Assembly (NCBI RefSeq): GCF_013373865.1
Contig: NC_050469.1
Span: 23,920,046 to 23,984,045, forward strand
Source of the DNA: Monomorium pharaonis
Taxonomy: Eukaryota > Arthropoda > Insecta > Hymenoptera > Formicidae
DNA length: 64,000 nt
Reading direction: 5' to 3'
The position numbers were made by a program, and so were the translations under genes. The notes beneath the pieces are model-generated. The model saw only the letters and a list, made by a program, of their open reading frames with translations, had not been told where the DNA came from and ran no database searches. This document shows positions 21,836-37,500 of this stretch, piece after piece; position 1 is the first letter of the stretch; each line of letters begins with the position of its first letter.

Positions 21836-24800
21836 GTGAGTCTATGCGTATGTGTATACGCGCGCGTGTGTGTGTGTGCGTGTGTGCGTGTCACGACTCG
21901 TGCGTAACAGTAACAACCGTTTTCGTGACACACGACCGTTCCCGGTAAACATTGATTGAAGTTGACCGGTCCTCCTTCCCTCCCCCTTTCTTTCTCCCCG
22001 GGAGAGTCGAGAGTAAACTACGATCGGCGCCAATTAAACGGTTACGGGCACCGTAACCGCTGACGCGGCCCGGGTAGATTTTTATCAACATTTTCGTTCA
22101 TTTTTCTAATACAATTTCGTGCTCCACTTTTTCACGCGTCTTTGTTCCGATTTTTTCCGTGCGCCTTTGCACCAATTTTTTTCTGCGTTATCTCATTTCC
22201 GACTCGCGCTCCGCTCTCGAAATTTTCTCGACCCTTTTTACTCCTCCCCACCCCTCCCCTTATCGTCCTTCCTTTGTTAATCGTACCGGGTCGCGATCGG
22301 TGCTCGCGCGCGTGTTCCTTGCGCGTGGGCGTGTACGTATATCGCGTACTCCCGCGGGACGTCGACGATTCGGTCTATACAAGTGAATGTCAGAATGATA
22401 CTCCTGATATTCTCCTGGCGGCTTTCACATACAGAAAAATGTCAATCTCTAAAGCTAAGAAAAGCAATCGCCCACACTGAGAGAAGAAAGTAATTGATTT
22501 AGCTAAATTTTTCAACTTGACTTTTCAACTTTTACATTTACTCCAAATATATTCTGAATTCTTTTAATTTAGTATTTTAATTAAAAATAACAATTTTTAT
22601 TTTAATTTAATGTTTTTGATTGAAATGTTAAATTAAGCAGGAAAAGCAGTTTTTCATTTTTTAAATTTTCTCCTTTTAAATAATAGTTATATTTGCAAAG
22701 AATATCTCCTTAATAAATAGTTTTAAATACTCATTGTTTATTTGAAACAAGACTTTAAAAAAATCTGTATACACAAAAATTAAAAATAAGTAATATTACT
22801 TAGGTTAAAAATAATTCATAAGTTTATATATCTAGAGATCTATTGGAAGTTTGTTATATAAGTAAGAAATTTATTTAAAATCTATTCTAAACCCTAGTAA
22901 TTTATTACTTCAACTAATAATAAATTAAGTTAAAATAAAAACTCGTATGTGTATACGTGTGTGTTTTACATATTATTTTGACTTTTTAAAAATTTAGTTT
23001 TATAATATTCTTCGAGAAAGAGTATAAACTCTTATTCTTCTAAAATTTGTAAGTATATTTTAATATTATTACCGAGAATTATTATTCTTTGTTGTAGATA
23101 ATCGTTACATTTTTTAGAAGAGAAAAGAATTAAATTGTTTAATCGCTTTTCTTGTGGCAGTAGATTAACTGTCACTGATATATTTTTCCACAAGTATGAT
23201 GAATTTCTTCGCGAGCCGAAGATAATTTGTCCGCCAGGCTTCGACTGCCGGCATGGATGAATACACTTAGCGCGATTAGTACGTTTGATTAGTATGTGCT
23301 TTGCGAACTTTTATTTTACTTTTTACGGAAGCTCGCCGAACGAAAGGCATCCCAGCTTCCGATTATTTGTATATCGACAAGAGCCTGTCACTTCTCGGTT
23401 TTCGTTTAATTGAATCCTAATTTTGATTTACACATTTACACGCGAGAGAATTTTAAGACTCGAGCGGGACAGGGGTGGAGAGGAGAGACTCGCTTATCGC
23501 GTCGCCGATTGATCGTTAACACTTCAAATGCGGAGATGATGCTAATGCCGTGGCATTTAAAGCCGCGTCGTAGCCGCCGCGATGACGCTATTATTATCGT
23601 CGCACGTGCTTTGAAATCCGATTTCCTCGCCAGGAAACTGGCCGCATTATCGGTTTATATTCCACCGTCGTTCAATGGCTCGTTTCTCGCGTTGCGGTAT
23701 CTGATAGCGCGCGCTCATTCTGACGCGGCTGCGGAATGTCGAGGGAGATAAAGAAGGAAGTGTGACGGAGGAGCGCTAACAGGACAGGTCGACAGCTCAG
23801 ATATGTAAATAGGCAAATACCGGATACGTGCACGCATCCCTCTCCCCCCCCCCCTCCGTGAAAAACATCAGTCCTCTATGAAACCGACTGTCGTTTTGCC
23901 AGCGCTCCTAATTTGCGGCCGCGTGAATGACCGTAATACGTAATATCTTTGTCGAGTGGAATCCGCGCGCGTAAAATGTCTATTCCCCCTGTGCTAGCGT
24001 GTAACAGGAGTATCAGTCCCGACAAAATCATATCTCACTTTTTCCCGGCAGAACAGAGCTCTTCCCCGACTCTTCCAATTGGATTTTTAATCGAATTCTT
24101 TAAAATGTAGAACGAGGTTCCGGGAAACACAAAAGATACGAGATTGGATGAATTTCGTAGGAAATTTATGTAAATGTTACCGTTATTCAAATATTTGTTT
24201 GTCAATTGTTGAAATAAGTTAATAAAATATTTACATTTGAGTATGAATGGTTATTTTAAGTTACACATGATATTGGGAAATGTTTGACATATTACGTAAT
24301 GCGAAAATGTCATGTTATTACATTTGACATTAGCAAAAATACTTGGACGATGTATCGATAAGGTTGGCAGTGGGGATACGCACAGAAAAATTTATTCTTA
24401 TGCTAAGAAAGATGGTTTCTTATTTTTTAGTTTTACACACAAAAAAATATGTATTGGATTAAATAAGTGTTACTTATTTTAAATAATTTATAAGTTTATC
24501 CGCGCAAATCTATTGCAAGTTTGTCATAAGTAACAAATTTATTCAAAATATATTCTGAATCCTAGTAATTTAATACTTTAATTAATTAGTATTTTAATTA
24601 AGAATTTTAAGTTAAAATAAACATTTGCTTTACTTATTACTTTGACTTTTCTTTAATTCAATTTATAAATTCTTTTTTCAAGTATATGATAATGAATTTT
24701 TATAAAATTTATAGCACACTTTAAGACTGTTAACAAGAAAATATTCTTTATTAAAGACAACCATCACTTATTAGAAGGAAAAATTAAATTATCGCTTTTC

Positions 24801-25509
24801 TTTGTAGTAAAACAAATATATTTTTTGTGTATATTATTATTTTTGTCACGAATATTTTTACTTACGTGTATTTTAAAATGTATTGAAGATTGGGGTTAAT
24901 TAAATTTTTAATGAAAAATATATAAAAGAAAGTTTCTCAAGAACAAAAATAATGGGAATTTTTTATCGCATCTTTCATTCCGCAATTTTTCACATAATTG
25001 CCAACCACATAGAAAAACGTTTACATAACTCGTGCAAAAGCAGCAATGAAAAATTGCTTTCTGTTACGCGTCCACTATCCATTATTTCAAAAATTCCTCT
25101 CGTTTTTAGATACACGTTCAAGATCGTATAAATATTTCCTTAAAAAAGATTCAGCAAACGCAATTCTTCGTCAGCTACCAAATTTGAATAACCTTGCACT
25201 AACAAATTCTCCTGAAATATTGATTGAATCGATAGAATCAAGGACGATTTGCGCAGTTCCAGCAGGACCGTAATAATATGATGGAGGTTAATTTTCGACA
25301 ATTTCGTGGCCGTTCTTACGTGATCGGGCAAGAATTGGTATAATTGTGTATATGTTCTACCAACTTTGATATTCCAAAATTGCGAGGACTAGTTCGTATA
25401 TTGTCTGGAAACTATCCATTTACTTGAAATAAATGTTTTTTGCGCAACCGTGCAGAAGCGTGCTTGTAGAGCATAAAATCCGAACTGTGGTTTTTCGAGC
25501 AGACAAATA

Positions 25510-25564
<55 letters not shown>

Positions 25565-28500
25565 TCCCAACGAAGATAATAAGAAATAATGAATGTGAGG
25601 AAGCGAACTTCAAGAGTTGAGTGTGTCGGAACTTGAAAGTAATTTAATCCGACGTAATGCAACTCCCCAACTTATTTTCTCGAGCGCTGTTTCATCGCTG
25701 TTTCTTTTTTCATGCATCCTTACTTTAAATACAAATTTACTACCTGAGAGAAAGAGAGAAAGGGAGTGATCCTATATATGAATCACATATTGTTATATGA
25801 AAAATCTCGATATGAAAAATTTTTCACTGATCTCCGCGACAAGGTTCGCTCCGGCTCGCCTTGGAAGAGATATATCCAATATTCACATCGCCGTGTCGGA
25901 ATTTCCGGGTCACTCGTTCCCTCCTTACTCCGGAGGAGGCGAGGACAGAGAGGAGAAGATGCACGCCGATCGTTCCCGTCTCCTTTAACGATCCGGAGAA
26001 TTTTTGCGAGAAGGAAATTCCGGAGCCAGGAGCATGCCCGTGGTGAGAGTCGGCTCCTCCGCGTCTCACCACGCTCTCTTCCTCTCATTTCTCTCTTTCT
26101 CTCGCCGAGAATATTCCTTCTTCATTTCGCGGTGACGATTATAACGCGGTAGGAAGAGTATTTCGCCGTTGAGGCGACACGCTGACAGACGGTGACGAGT
26201 ATAACCGTCGTGGCAAAGTTTATTTAGCGACGCGCGGCGACAACATCCCCCACGCTTTTAATACGTGCCAATTCGTATACCGGATCATCTTCTCTTCTCG
26301 CTATCACGTCTTGCACTCAACGTTTAACGCTAAACAATTGACAAAATCATTGTCAACGTCCGTGTTTTCGACTTTCGACACTCGACTCAACCTTGGCGCT
26401 TCAATGATGAACATGCAGCACTTACTCTCTCAATGCCTTAAACTTTTTTACTCCAATCATTGCCATTGTACATATGATTAATACACGATTAATAATAAAA
26501 TATATAAACACTACATGATTTGCAGTTTCAGATTAATTTAAGAACAATATTAATTTTTATGTGACTTACAATTAGAAAAAAATAATGATGACAAATACAC
26601 TAAGAAAAAAGTTGTTTGATTAAATTTCTTCAATTCGTGTATTTATGTATTTCAGTCAAATATTGAAATTTAATGTATTTAATGTATTTAAGTTAAGTTC
26701 ATAAATACTTGAACTGAAGAAATTTAATCAAGTTAAGAAATTTAGTCAAATTAACTTTTTTTTTCAGTGTATAACATTTTTATGTAGAATTAATGTTGGA
26801 ACTATTTATTTTATTTGTCGTGATTGCAGTTTAATTGCAATATTTATAAAATAATTTATTTAATTATATATATTTATTTTACATATTACATATATGTATA
26901 CAGACATACTTATAGTTGTCACCATTACGTATTTTTCTTTGAGTGTGTGTGAACACCTTATGTGACACATATGTACGAGTATAAATCAAGTTTCAAAAAT
27001 CTCATTTTAAGATAAGTGTATTTTATTTTTGTACTCTTTCAGTCTCTTTCATTCTCTCTTTCTCCTGCTTTCTTTCTCTCCGTTTCGCCGCTGACAAAAA
27101 TAGATCGCGACGGATTCGAAAATAGTATACAGCGACGCTCGAATTTCGTATAGACTGGTGTCGTAAGTCCTAAGTGCGCTAAAGTGGGAAAGTGGGTGAC
27201 TCGAAGACAGTCAGGGTCAAGAGTAGACGGGAGTGACGTTACTCGGGCTTGCTCTCTAAATTACGTTGTTAATTTATGAAAGTAAAAGCCCGATATACAG
27301 AGAAGTTTTCGTTGCTTTCACTCGCCGAACATAAAAAAAATACGCGCCGCTATTTACTATCTAGTTAAAAGTATCATGTAAATCACTTTGTTCTCATACA
27401 TAACACGTTACGGAACAATTATTTTTTTGTAGGAAAAGTTGGTATATCTACACGAGAAGTTATTTATTATAATTTTAAGAAATCTTTAATAATAGTCTTC
27501 AATATATCTTGACTACACAGATAATTTTTTTTCGAATAAAAGATAAGCCAAAGGCTTTTACTGGGTCTATAAATACGAATAAAAAAACGAGTAGTAAAGA
27601 GGCGGGGATTCTAAGATGTCAGTAAGCATCGATATTTAACTTATAACTGTGTTTTAAGACGAATTTGTCGACGTGTAGTTTATATGAGCTGAGCTTATTA
27701 AATTAATATATTTTTAAAAAATTATAATTAGCACCAAGGTCTAGCTGCGACCGTTTAGGCCTTCTCAACTTATCGATATGTTTAAACATTTATAGGTCTA
27801 AGAATTTATCATGAATAAAAAATATTTATGATAAAAAAAACACGTACATGTATATTTTGTTCAATTTTGTTACGAGGAGTCAAAAATGTATCGTGCCATT
27901 TCGAGTGTGTAAGGAACTTAAAGTCAACCATTGTACGTGCAAAATTAACATTCTCCCGAGGCGAAGTATTGCCGGCGGGACGCGGGGTGTTCGGCTGCGT
28001 GGCAGTTTCGCAATTTTTTCTCAATGATTGACGAAAGCAGCAAAGTTGCCTGCATCGCAAATGAGCGCATTCTATTAACGCGGCATGATGTAAGAGTCGT
28101 CTCGGAGCGCGCTCGGAGGCGTCGAGGAGCCTCGACAGGATCTATTACCTCGCATGCATTTGATTATCGGGCGAATGTTAACCGCCCCGTAAGGACGACA
28201 TTTTACGTTCGCAGAAGCCACCGGAGGCCCTCGGGATCGTACTTTGGCGAATGATTTAACCTGATGGCGATATAATCAATTTCGGTGAAGCGTGAGTCGC
28301 GCGCGGGTTAAATAGTGGAACCGGATCGATTTCTGTGACTAAAAGCAAATCTATTATTAATCCAAACTGTATTAAACGTGTAATCGAGAACGCAGTAGTA
28401 ACAATAATTGAAGTATTAATTATTACGTTTCCTATTATAATTGATTAATTAATAACTGACGATATAAACTTTCCCAAAGACTTGCTGAGCATCATTAGAA

Positions 28501-31500
28501 GTAATAATAACAATATGAGTTTAATAATGACAATAATAATTATAATCGTTATTCATTTTGCGTAGATACAGATGGAGGGGTTTTTTATGCTCATGCGATC
28601 TCTTTTTTATGAGTTAAGGAGCGGAAAGATACGTTCAATAAAGCAGAACGATCAGGGCCGTGACCTCCAAAAGGAATATGAAAGCATAACTAAATAAGAA
28701 TTAAATAAAATTAATTGCATTGAATTCAACGAATTGAGATAGATCGGGCTTTATTAAGTTGTAGATAGGGGCACATTGACCTAACGAAAAAATTACGATG
28801 ATTATAATTGTGTTTAAGTGACATCATTGAGATTTGACAGTTAAATACGATATAATTTTTTGTATATAATTTTTCATTAAAAATATGAAGCTTTTAAATA
28901 TAAATATACAGTTTTTTTTTTAAGTCGAAATTTTTAAGGAAATGTACTTAGAAAAATTGAAAATATAAAATACTTGATTAGAGTATATTTTTTAAAGAAT
29001 ACAAGATCTCTGTTAATTTTATTTTAAATGTAAAATTTTATATAGTTTTAATAATTCGATGAATTATCACATGAGATTAGTACGTTGTGGATAATGTGCG
29101 AATATCTTAAAAAGTAATAGTGTGGAGAACAGTCATTTACGGGGGTTTTCAGACATGGCGTTATTATTAATTTGGGTCGACCATCATCGGCGCGACTGCG
29201 TTACTTGTTTCCTGCCAAAGATCTCCGGGCGACCCAGTTCGTTGCCTGACTTCCGAACGGGGAATTTTAAGGGCCGTGTGTAATTATACGGTACCCGTGA
29301 GATTTTGGTACGTTTACCTAGCCGTTGCGAATCGGAGCAGGTCGGATTTACGATTCAAAGCCGCAGAGTGGATCTGGATTACAGAGAAAGCTCGATATGA
29401 ATTAAACATAGATTTATAATAACGTAATTATATAATTGTTGCATATGTAAAATATCTTTTAATATGCAACGTGCGCGCTAATTGAATTTTATTTCTCTGA
29501 AAAGGGAAAATGTTTTCTTAAAAGTTTCGCCAGCTTCAAGAAAAGGACACTTGGGCGGCCGATTCCTCTTTCTGTCTTACGACTCGAACTGCGGTCAGAA
29601 ATTAATCGCGTGCTGCATTATGATGCTGGTGATGAAAAATCTTCCTTTCTCTCCACGACTTTCACTCGAACTGTTGCATCTCCTTGCAACGTCGAGCGTT
29701 TCCTGTGCGCGAATTCCGAAGTGAGATGCGTGCGTTTAGAAATCGCCTTCGAGTATCACGATATTATCTGATAATAATTTAAAAAATTAAACATTTACTT
29801 ATCATGCGAGAGACATTCACCCGGAAGAACGATCGTGTAACGATAAATAAAACAACACGAAACGCATTGTCAATTAATGAAGGCAGGATTGTTTAACTTT
29901 CTCTTAGAAATGCGAAAAACGTGCAATGTGAAAAAAAGGTATTTGCTAAAAACAAATAATCGCGACCATAGATCAATTTTCTTTTTCTACGTTAGTAAGG
30001 GCCGGCTGTTCCAACTCTTGGCAAACTTACCTATCAGGTAAGCATGTGTCTATCTTCATTTTTTTTTCTTAAATAAATAAAGATAAGCACATATTTACTT
30101 GATAGGTAAGTTTACCAAGAAGTTGGAACAACCGGTCCTAGATCCCTTTCTAAGTCTCGGTTTTTATTTTTTAAGACCCATGTCAATTCCTGCGTGTTTT
30201 ATATTAATTCAAAGAATCGTATTTCTCTCACATAAAGAGAATTATAACGAAATATTAATGTAAAAACAATTAAAAATATGTGGTTGTTTTATGTTAGATA
30301 AGGAAAAATTGAAATTCGTTAAAAGATCTATGACTGAAAATGTTTTTCAGCTTTGCTTTGCCCGATCGTGTCGTTCTCCTAATAGCGGTGAAAAAAAAAC
30401 TCGTGCAGAACGAATGTTTGCGTAATATTCGATGTCTCATGCCGGTACCAATATATCGTGACGACAAAAAGAGACTATCGAGATCAAATTCAATAGTTGC
30501 ACAATAATCGCCGGAGTAATCCAATAAGCATGAACGCTATATAGGGTGTTCTCCAAGTCATTGGCGGTGGAGCGTTCTTAGCAATCGAAACAAGTACCTT
30601 GATAATGGCCGGCGACGGGCCGGCTTTCTTCATCGAGGATACCGATTAAAGTGCACGTCTCTTCCGCTGGAAATTATGTACTTTAGAGGACCTTAGCTAG
30701 AGATCGATCTTGGCTAACCATATACAAATTTTATTTTTATTGCGACAGACGAACAACCTCGAACAAAATTACGTTTCGTTGCGCGTTATAATTTGCTTGC
30801 GTTACACTGAAAGAAAAGCTTGGTTATTATAACCATCGAGTCTTGATCAAATCTAGTGCTTTGATGAAGAAATAATTTCAACTTAACCTAGTTTATCTAG
30901 GATTTTTTTTTTTTTGGTATATACGTTGTATTCTTGTACCACAAATATCGATATACTTCTATTATTACCCTTAGCATACGTGTACGTAGTTGCTAGAAAC
31001 AGAGACATCTGATATTTATATTTCATTCTCCGTGTAAGTACACGTTTCGACGGTAAAAAATTCAACGGATGCAGAATGCATTCCTGCGCCGGTGTGAGTG
31101 CATTATTATTTCCTCATACGTGACAAGAGACGCGACCTTCCATTCTTGATAACGCGGAGATACGCGCATCGTCAAGGAGACGCAACATTGCAATTTCATG
31201 CAAATCGCACTCGCGCGCGCCCGCGGGCGAAAGCGACCGACTTCTTCTTAATTACCGGTGTCTGGGCTGCTCTCGTTGTCTTATAATCGCTCTTACGCCA
31301 TCGCGGCGTTATTTCTTCCTCTTTTTTTCCCTCCCCTTTCGTCCTCTCTTTTACGAGCATTTACGAAACACGCCTAGGCGTTGAGTTACGGCTAGATTGC
31401 GACGCGCGGCGTCGTTTAGAGAGCGATTTCGCGATTTCGCGCGGCACATAAACGCTCGCAAATCGCGGCGCGTAAATGTCGACGATACGAACGAACGGCC

Positions 31501-34500
31501 TGTCAAGGCCGGCTCTCTCGGTCGGGAATTCCTTTCATTCTCTCTTCGCCGAGAGAGCTCTCGCCGGCGTGGAGCACCTGCGTCTGCTCGCGCGGAAATC
31601 GTATCGCGATGATGCGAGCTTCAATACCGAGGTATTGTTCCGTAAATCAACATTTTTTAATGCGATCATTAACACGTGGAAACACACGCAATAATTGCTA
31701 AATGCCCGATTTGTTGACCGATTTAAAGTCCATCTTTTATCGTAGCGAGATTATCGAGGAAAATCTTTTTTATTGAATTATGAATGTAATATTTGATACA
31801 TTTGGTGGAGCAAATTAAGAATTTTTTTTTTAATTTCGTTTTATTTAATTGTCGAAACCAATTATCTGATTTTATCGCGTGTATTTTCTCTTATAAAATT
31901 TAATTTACTAGGCTGTTACTTTCGAGTGTTAATTGTGATTGATGGAAGAATAGTAATAAAAAACAAGTATGGAAATGAAAACGTAGACGTCTTATGTAAT
32001 GATAAATAAAAATTTATCCGAAATTGAGGACTCTGTAAAATAGTAATACGATAGAAATGGGAGACCGCGTATGAATTGGTGATTCACTAGCTAGGATATC
32101 AGATGTATCAGAATAATTTCACGCTTTAAGTATTCAATTATTTCTGTGCCCATTGAGATGGAGATGTCTATTCATACACGGCAATCTATGAAGGTGATTG
32201 AACTTGTCTCGTGTCGATTTCTGGAATGATAATTCAATCCGCTACGCTTTCTTGAGGTTGTGTTTAGCCATTTACGTTGGAATGCAATGAGCACTCTCGC
32301 TCGCTTAACTTCCAGGTTGCAGCTTGCAATTCAACGGACACAATGTTGTAGCGAAAAAGGCTCTGCGGTTCTAAGGTCGACATAGAAAAAGATTTACGAT
32401 ACAAAGCGCTGAATTCTGTTGAGTTGTTACACGTAATTTAGTCACATTAAATAGTGCATAAAGTGGTCGGAAAAAAATATCGGATTCGTTGAATGAAGTT
32501 TAACGTTATAATTAATGAAAATTAGTGAAGATATTTATAACTTGTCAATCAGTGAAATAATACACTGATCTTTTAATGATTACACAAATTCTGAAGTGAA
32601 AATCAATAGAAGATAGTGAATACTCGCTAATTATTACTTATACTCGAAAATTAGCGATAATTGATTGCAATTTAGAGAGAAGAGATTTGAATAAACTTTT
32701 GTTACAAAATTGAATTCCGTGGTGAAAATGATTGAAACAGTTTTAATTAGTAACTAGAACACAATACTAATTTAATATAATTTATAATAGTTTTTGTTAA
32801 CATATATAATCATAAATAAAACACAAATATCGAAGTATGACTAAACGCTCTTACTATTTATACGTTTCTAAAGAACGAGTGATAATTATAAATGACGCAA
32901 AATGATTTTTCTTATCTCTGAAAAACATTTTTCGGAATATGTGCTTCTTTCATAATAACCGTTTCGAAAGATCGCGAGGTTCGTTTCAAATGTAATTCCG
33001 GGGGGGAGATAGCGAGCCTGTGTCAACGAGTATAGTTACAGGATAACCAGCTTGCGGTTATCGGAACGGAAGACGATACACATATGGCCTTGCATTCAAA
33101 ACAGTTCGTCAGCTGTAAACGCCCCCTTACTCCTTAAATGGCGAACGTCGGGCAACGAGTCGGGAATACCGAAATCCAAGGATGAGGCGTGAAATCGACG
33201 AATGTTAGATAGTATGCGCTCGACGTTTTCGGAAGGCTGCGCGTTTTATACGCCCAGTTCATATCGTCACTTAACCACTTAAACACTCTCGATGAAAATA
33301 CATTTAAATAAAGAATATCGAGATAATGAAATTTCATTGTAAAATTAAATGCTTGAATTTATTATACTAATTAAAATTTAATACTTTGCGTAAGATTTCG
33401 ATATCCGATGTAATCAAATTTTGTTTTGAAATATGGTCGGAAATTTTTACTATTGCAGTACATTACAGAGATATTTTACTGTTCTCCGTGATAAATGTCC
33501 TATCATTAAAATACGTACAATATATTCCAGATTCCAGGCGACCTACTTTGGCGCTTATTTTTAGCGGCGAGCTATTATGACATCGCATTATGCTTTACAG
33601 ATATTTTCTTTCAACCGTGTAGTGGATATTGCGCAATATCCACTACTTTAATTATGAACATTAATTTTTCAAACCTTTTCCCTGGAAAATAAGAATGCAA
33701 ATTAAAGTCGCACGTGAGAGGTTTTCTTTCTTTTTCTGTCACGTGGAAACCACACACATGTCAGAAGTGTGTCCGTGCGGAAACACGAAAGATATCGTTC
33801 GACAGCGAGAGAAGTACGAAAAGAAACTTACGTGGAACGTGGACCGTGGCGGGGAAGAATGAGCGCGATGGTGCATCTTCTTCGTGCAGCTGCAATCTAA
33901 TTCTGGCCTTATTGTGTGCGCCGTTTCCTGACAATAGAGCACCAAGTATACTTTGAAGAACGATGAAATCTAATCTCGAAGAGGCAGAGAGACTAAATTC
34001 GTTTCCCTTGCTGTAGTTTTCCAGGTTCGTGGCGCGCCGTATTGATCTCTCCACTCATTTCCCTTTTGAAGAGAAATTGATCGATTAAATGAAGTAAATG
34101 AGTAAATAATTAAAAAAAGGAGTAAATAATTAACCGTTTCAACGTTATCTACAACCGTTAGTTTAATAATATTTACATAAGCAGAACTTTATTGTTATTT
34201 TTAACTAACTCTTTAGCTAACTCTTGCGACGTCGAACACGAGTAATCGCGCAAACGTGAGAGAACCTGGGGATAACGCCCTGGCCGCCGTGAATGCGTTA
34301 TTATATAGATTTATAGGAAATCGATGTCATCTCTTGCATCCATATCGCCGGAACAGCGTGGGTTCCGGATAGACCCAGGCAGCAGCAGCAGCAGCCTGCC
34401 TGCCTGCCTGCTAGCACAGAGCAACCACTTTGCTAGAGCCAGACGTCGTTCCTTTCCGGCGCGTTCCCGGAAGTCATGTGATCTTTGCGAGGCTCGACAT

Positions 34501-37500
34501 CTGTCACTTTACAAAAGAAATTTTGTCTACTTGCCAATTACAAGTTGCGGTATTGTGCTTTGGTGAAAGAAAACTGGGCCGTAAAAAATGTACGATAATG
34601 TGCTTTGAAATGTTGTGTTTGTATGTAAAAAAAATTCGATTATTTTTAGTGTAGATGTACTTTTAAATATGAAGAAATATTTAATAAGATTTTGTTTACA
34701 TTAAAGTAATGTTAGTTTAGTTATTGATAATCGAGCAAGTCAAAATTTAATTAAAACAAATTGCGCAATATATTACACAAATTTTTAATATTGTTTTTAG
34801 ATGATCGTTAATATTGTACAATAGCAAATTTAATTGACACAATATATTGTATAATATATAGTACAAATATTTAATTAATATAGCTTAATTAATATAGCTT
34901 TCAGATCGGTTGATATAATATTGTTTAATAATATTAAGCGTTTAGGGATCGCTCTCCTCCGAGGAGGTAACACGTAATTTGACATAATTCAATTTCTGGT
35001 TCGATTGTCTTGCCGCACAAAGCTCACGCATATTCAACCACATTAAAAGAAAGCGTCATTTAAGATTTAGCCGTTATAACTGAGCGGCATTTATTTTTCC
35101 GTGAGAAGCTAAAAGAAGGAGAAAGAGGAAAAAGGAAAAGAATACATGAAAACCATGCGATTGTTCGTCGTATTATCTTGTGGTTTATTATTAGTATAGT
35201 CGTTTCCCTTCCATCGAAGACAGCCGATAACAGTTACGAACAACGATCCGAATAAACCGTTGAAAACCACTAAAGAAGCAGACTTAATTTGACCGAAGAA
35301 AAAGTTCCAAGCTTATACATTGAAAATTTCTTAGGAAATGGAAATTCTAAATTTCCTTAATCTATAATTTACATTCATAATTATTGATTATTATATACAT
35401 ATATACTCCGGTATGCATATATGTTGCACCTATTGGAATTTTAATTTGTCAAGTATTATTTATTAAATATTTACGTAGTAATGTTGTAATACATTGCTGC
35501 TCACAATATAACATGAAGGCATATAATAGAGTGGTTGCGAGCAAATTATCTTTATTTTATATTTTTTTCTTATTACAATGTGAATATTGAAGTTACTCTA
35601 AAGAAATTATATTTATATTACACAAACTGTAGTACATAACACAGATACTTATACATTAGTTACGATGTTAAAAACATAAACGTAAATGTTAAAAACATAA
35701 ATGAAAACAATAATTCTCAAATTATGAAGTATGTTTACCTAATTTTAACGAAGTATTCGATCGTGACGATACATTCTGTCTTGTCTACACTGATGTAGAC
35801 AAATATATAGCTAATCGATAAACGGCGAATGGCTCTTGGTCGAATATACCCGGCAATAAAAGAGCGTAATTCGCTTGCAGTGTCGAAATCGATTTGGATA
35901 TATCGCGTAATTGAATGTTAAATTAGGCGTTAACTGGATGATCCAGTCCGATGTACACGGGAATGGGAGTGGGAGAGAAACACATTCGGCTGTGCCAACA
36001 CGAAATCGATTTAATTTGCATAGATCTACAATGAAGTACTTCTCCATTTTGGCCATGAAATCGTATGAATTATTTCGTAATAATATCTGCAACATAGCAT
36101 TTTGTACGGATGAAAACAGGTTATCGCGCCTTAATATTGAGGCGTGATTTCTAACAATAAGCTACAAATTAAAAGCTTTGCTCGCATTCAACGGCTTTAT
36201 ACTCAAATGTATAGAAGCACATATTAAAATAACGAAAGGTATTCGCATGTGTAAATAACTAACGAGTTTTAATTTTCAGCGAAATTCTGCGATTCACGGT
36301 TCCAAGTGGCCTATAAATACTGAACTAGTTGATTTAACTTTTGGATGTGTTAGTGAGTTTTATCTCAGAGATTGCGGTAGATATGTTTGCACAGAGCATA
36401 TGGGAAATGCTTATCATTCAGTATATCAGTATTGCAGTTGATTTTATTCTCGTTTTTCTTTCATCGTTAAGCGTAATGCCAAATGATATTTGCACGTAAT
36501 TATTACAATAAATTTTTCTACAATAAGTAAAATCGAAGATATATTTGAACAGAATGTATGACAAACACAAATACTCGATACCTAAGTTCTAATTATAGAT
36601 TCTTTGTTTTTGGAACTTATCTTCTCTAAACAATTTTTTTATGCTGAAAAAATTTTGTTACTCTTAGTAAATATAGTGTCATGTCCTTGATTGAAAGAAA
36701 TATTTCGTTAAAGAAATTTTTTTTATACTTGTTAATTATTATTAAATATAGGAAAAATATATAATACTAAACTAAAATATATTTCATATAAAAAAACTTC
36801 AGTATACATTGATTTAAATATTTTCTGAAATTTTGCAATTTGAATTATTTCTATTTACCTTTTTTATTTCGTAATATTTTTTTGCTTTTTCTTTATTGTG
36901 ATATCGTATGCTATTTTAAGTATATATTTTTGATTTCATCTTCATATTTTTGATACTAATGAAAAGTTCAGAGTTGAACATTGTGATTAATATTTGTATT
37001 GATGAGTGATATTAATATTAATGAAATTATAGTGTTAATAGCTCCAGAAATTGCCGTAATGAAAATACTCTAGGTTGTTCGAGATACCGCCATTTCCTGT
37101 TATTATACGTTGTTATCGCATTCTCTGCATAATGATGCAATTTACTCGTAAATTTCCGCTTTCCGACATTTTCAGCTTTCGTCTAGGAACATGAATATGT
37201 CAAATGTACTTATTAACGTAAACAGTAACTCTCTCTCCGACATGTGTCCACGTGCCAAGAATGTGTCTAACATTTTGCCAAAACTAATCTGTATATTTAT
37301 TTGTGTGTAATCTAGAAAGCAAAAAATACTTTCCATGTAATTACAATAATTTAAAAAAGAAATAATTTATAGTCTTAGAAAAATTGATTAGAGAATATCT
37401 TTTTGAAAAATTATATTTTTGCAAAATTGTAAAATTACAATTTTTAATTTTTAATTATTTTTATAAAAAACTTTTACATTGGATTTTTTCATTAGTTTTT

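Noticed and set aside
30804..30834. CACTGAAAGAAAAG followed by the palindrome GGTTATTATAACC
   Set aside because: It resembles the CACTGAG family only at the first few bases, and no right end was found.
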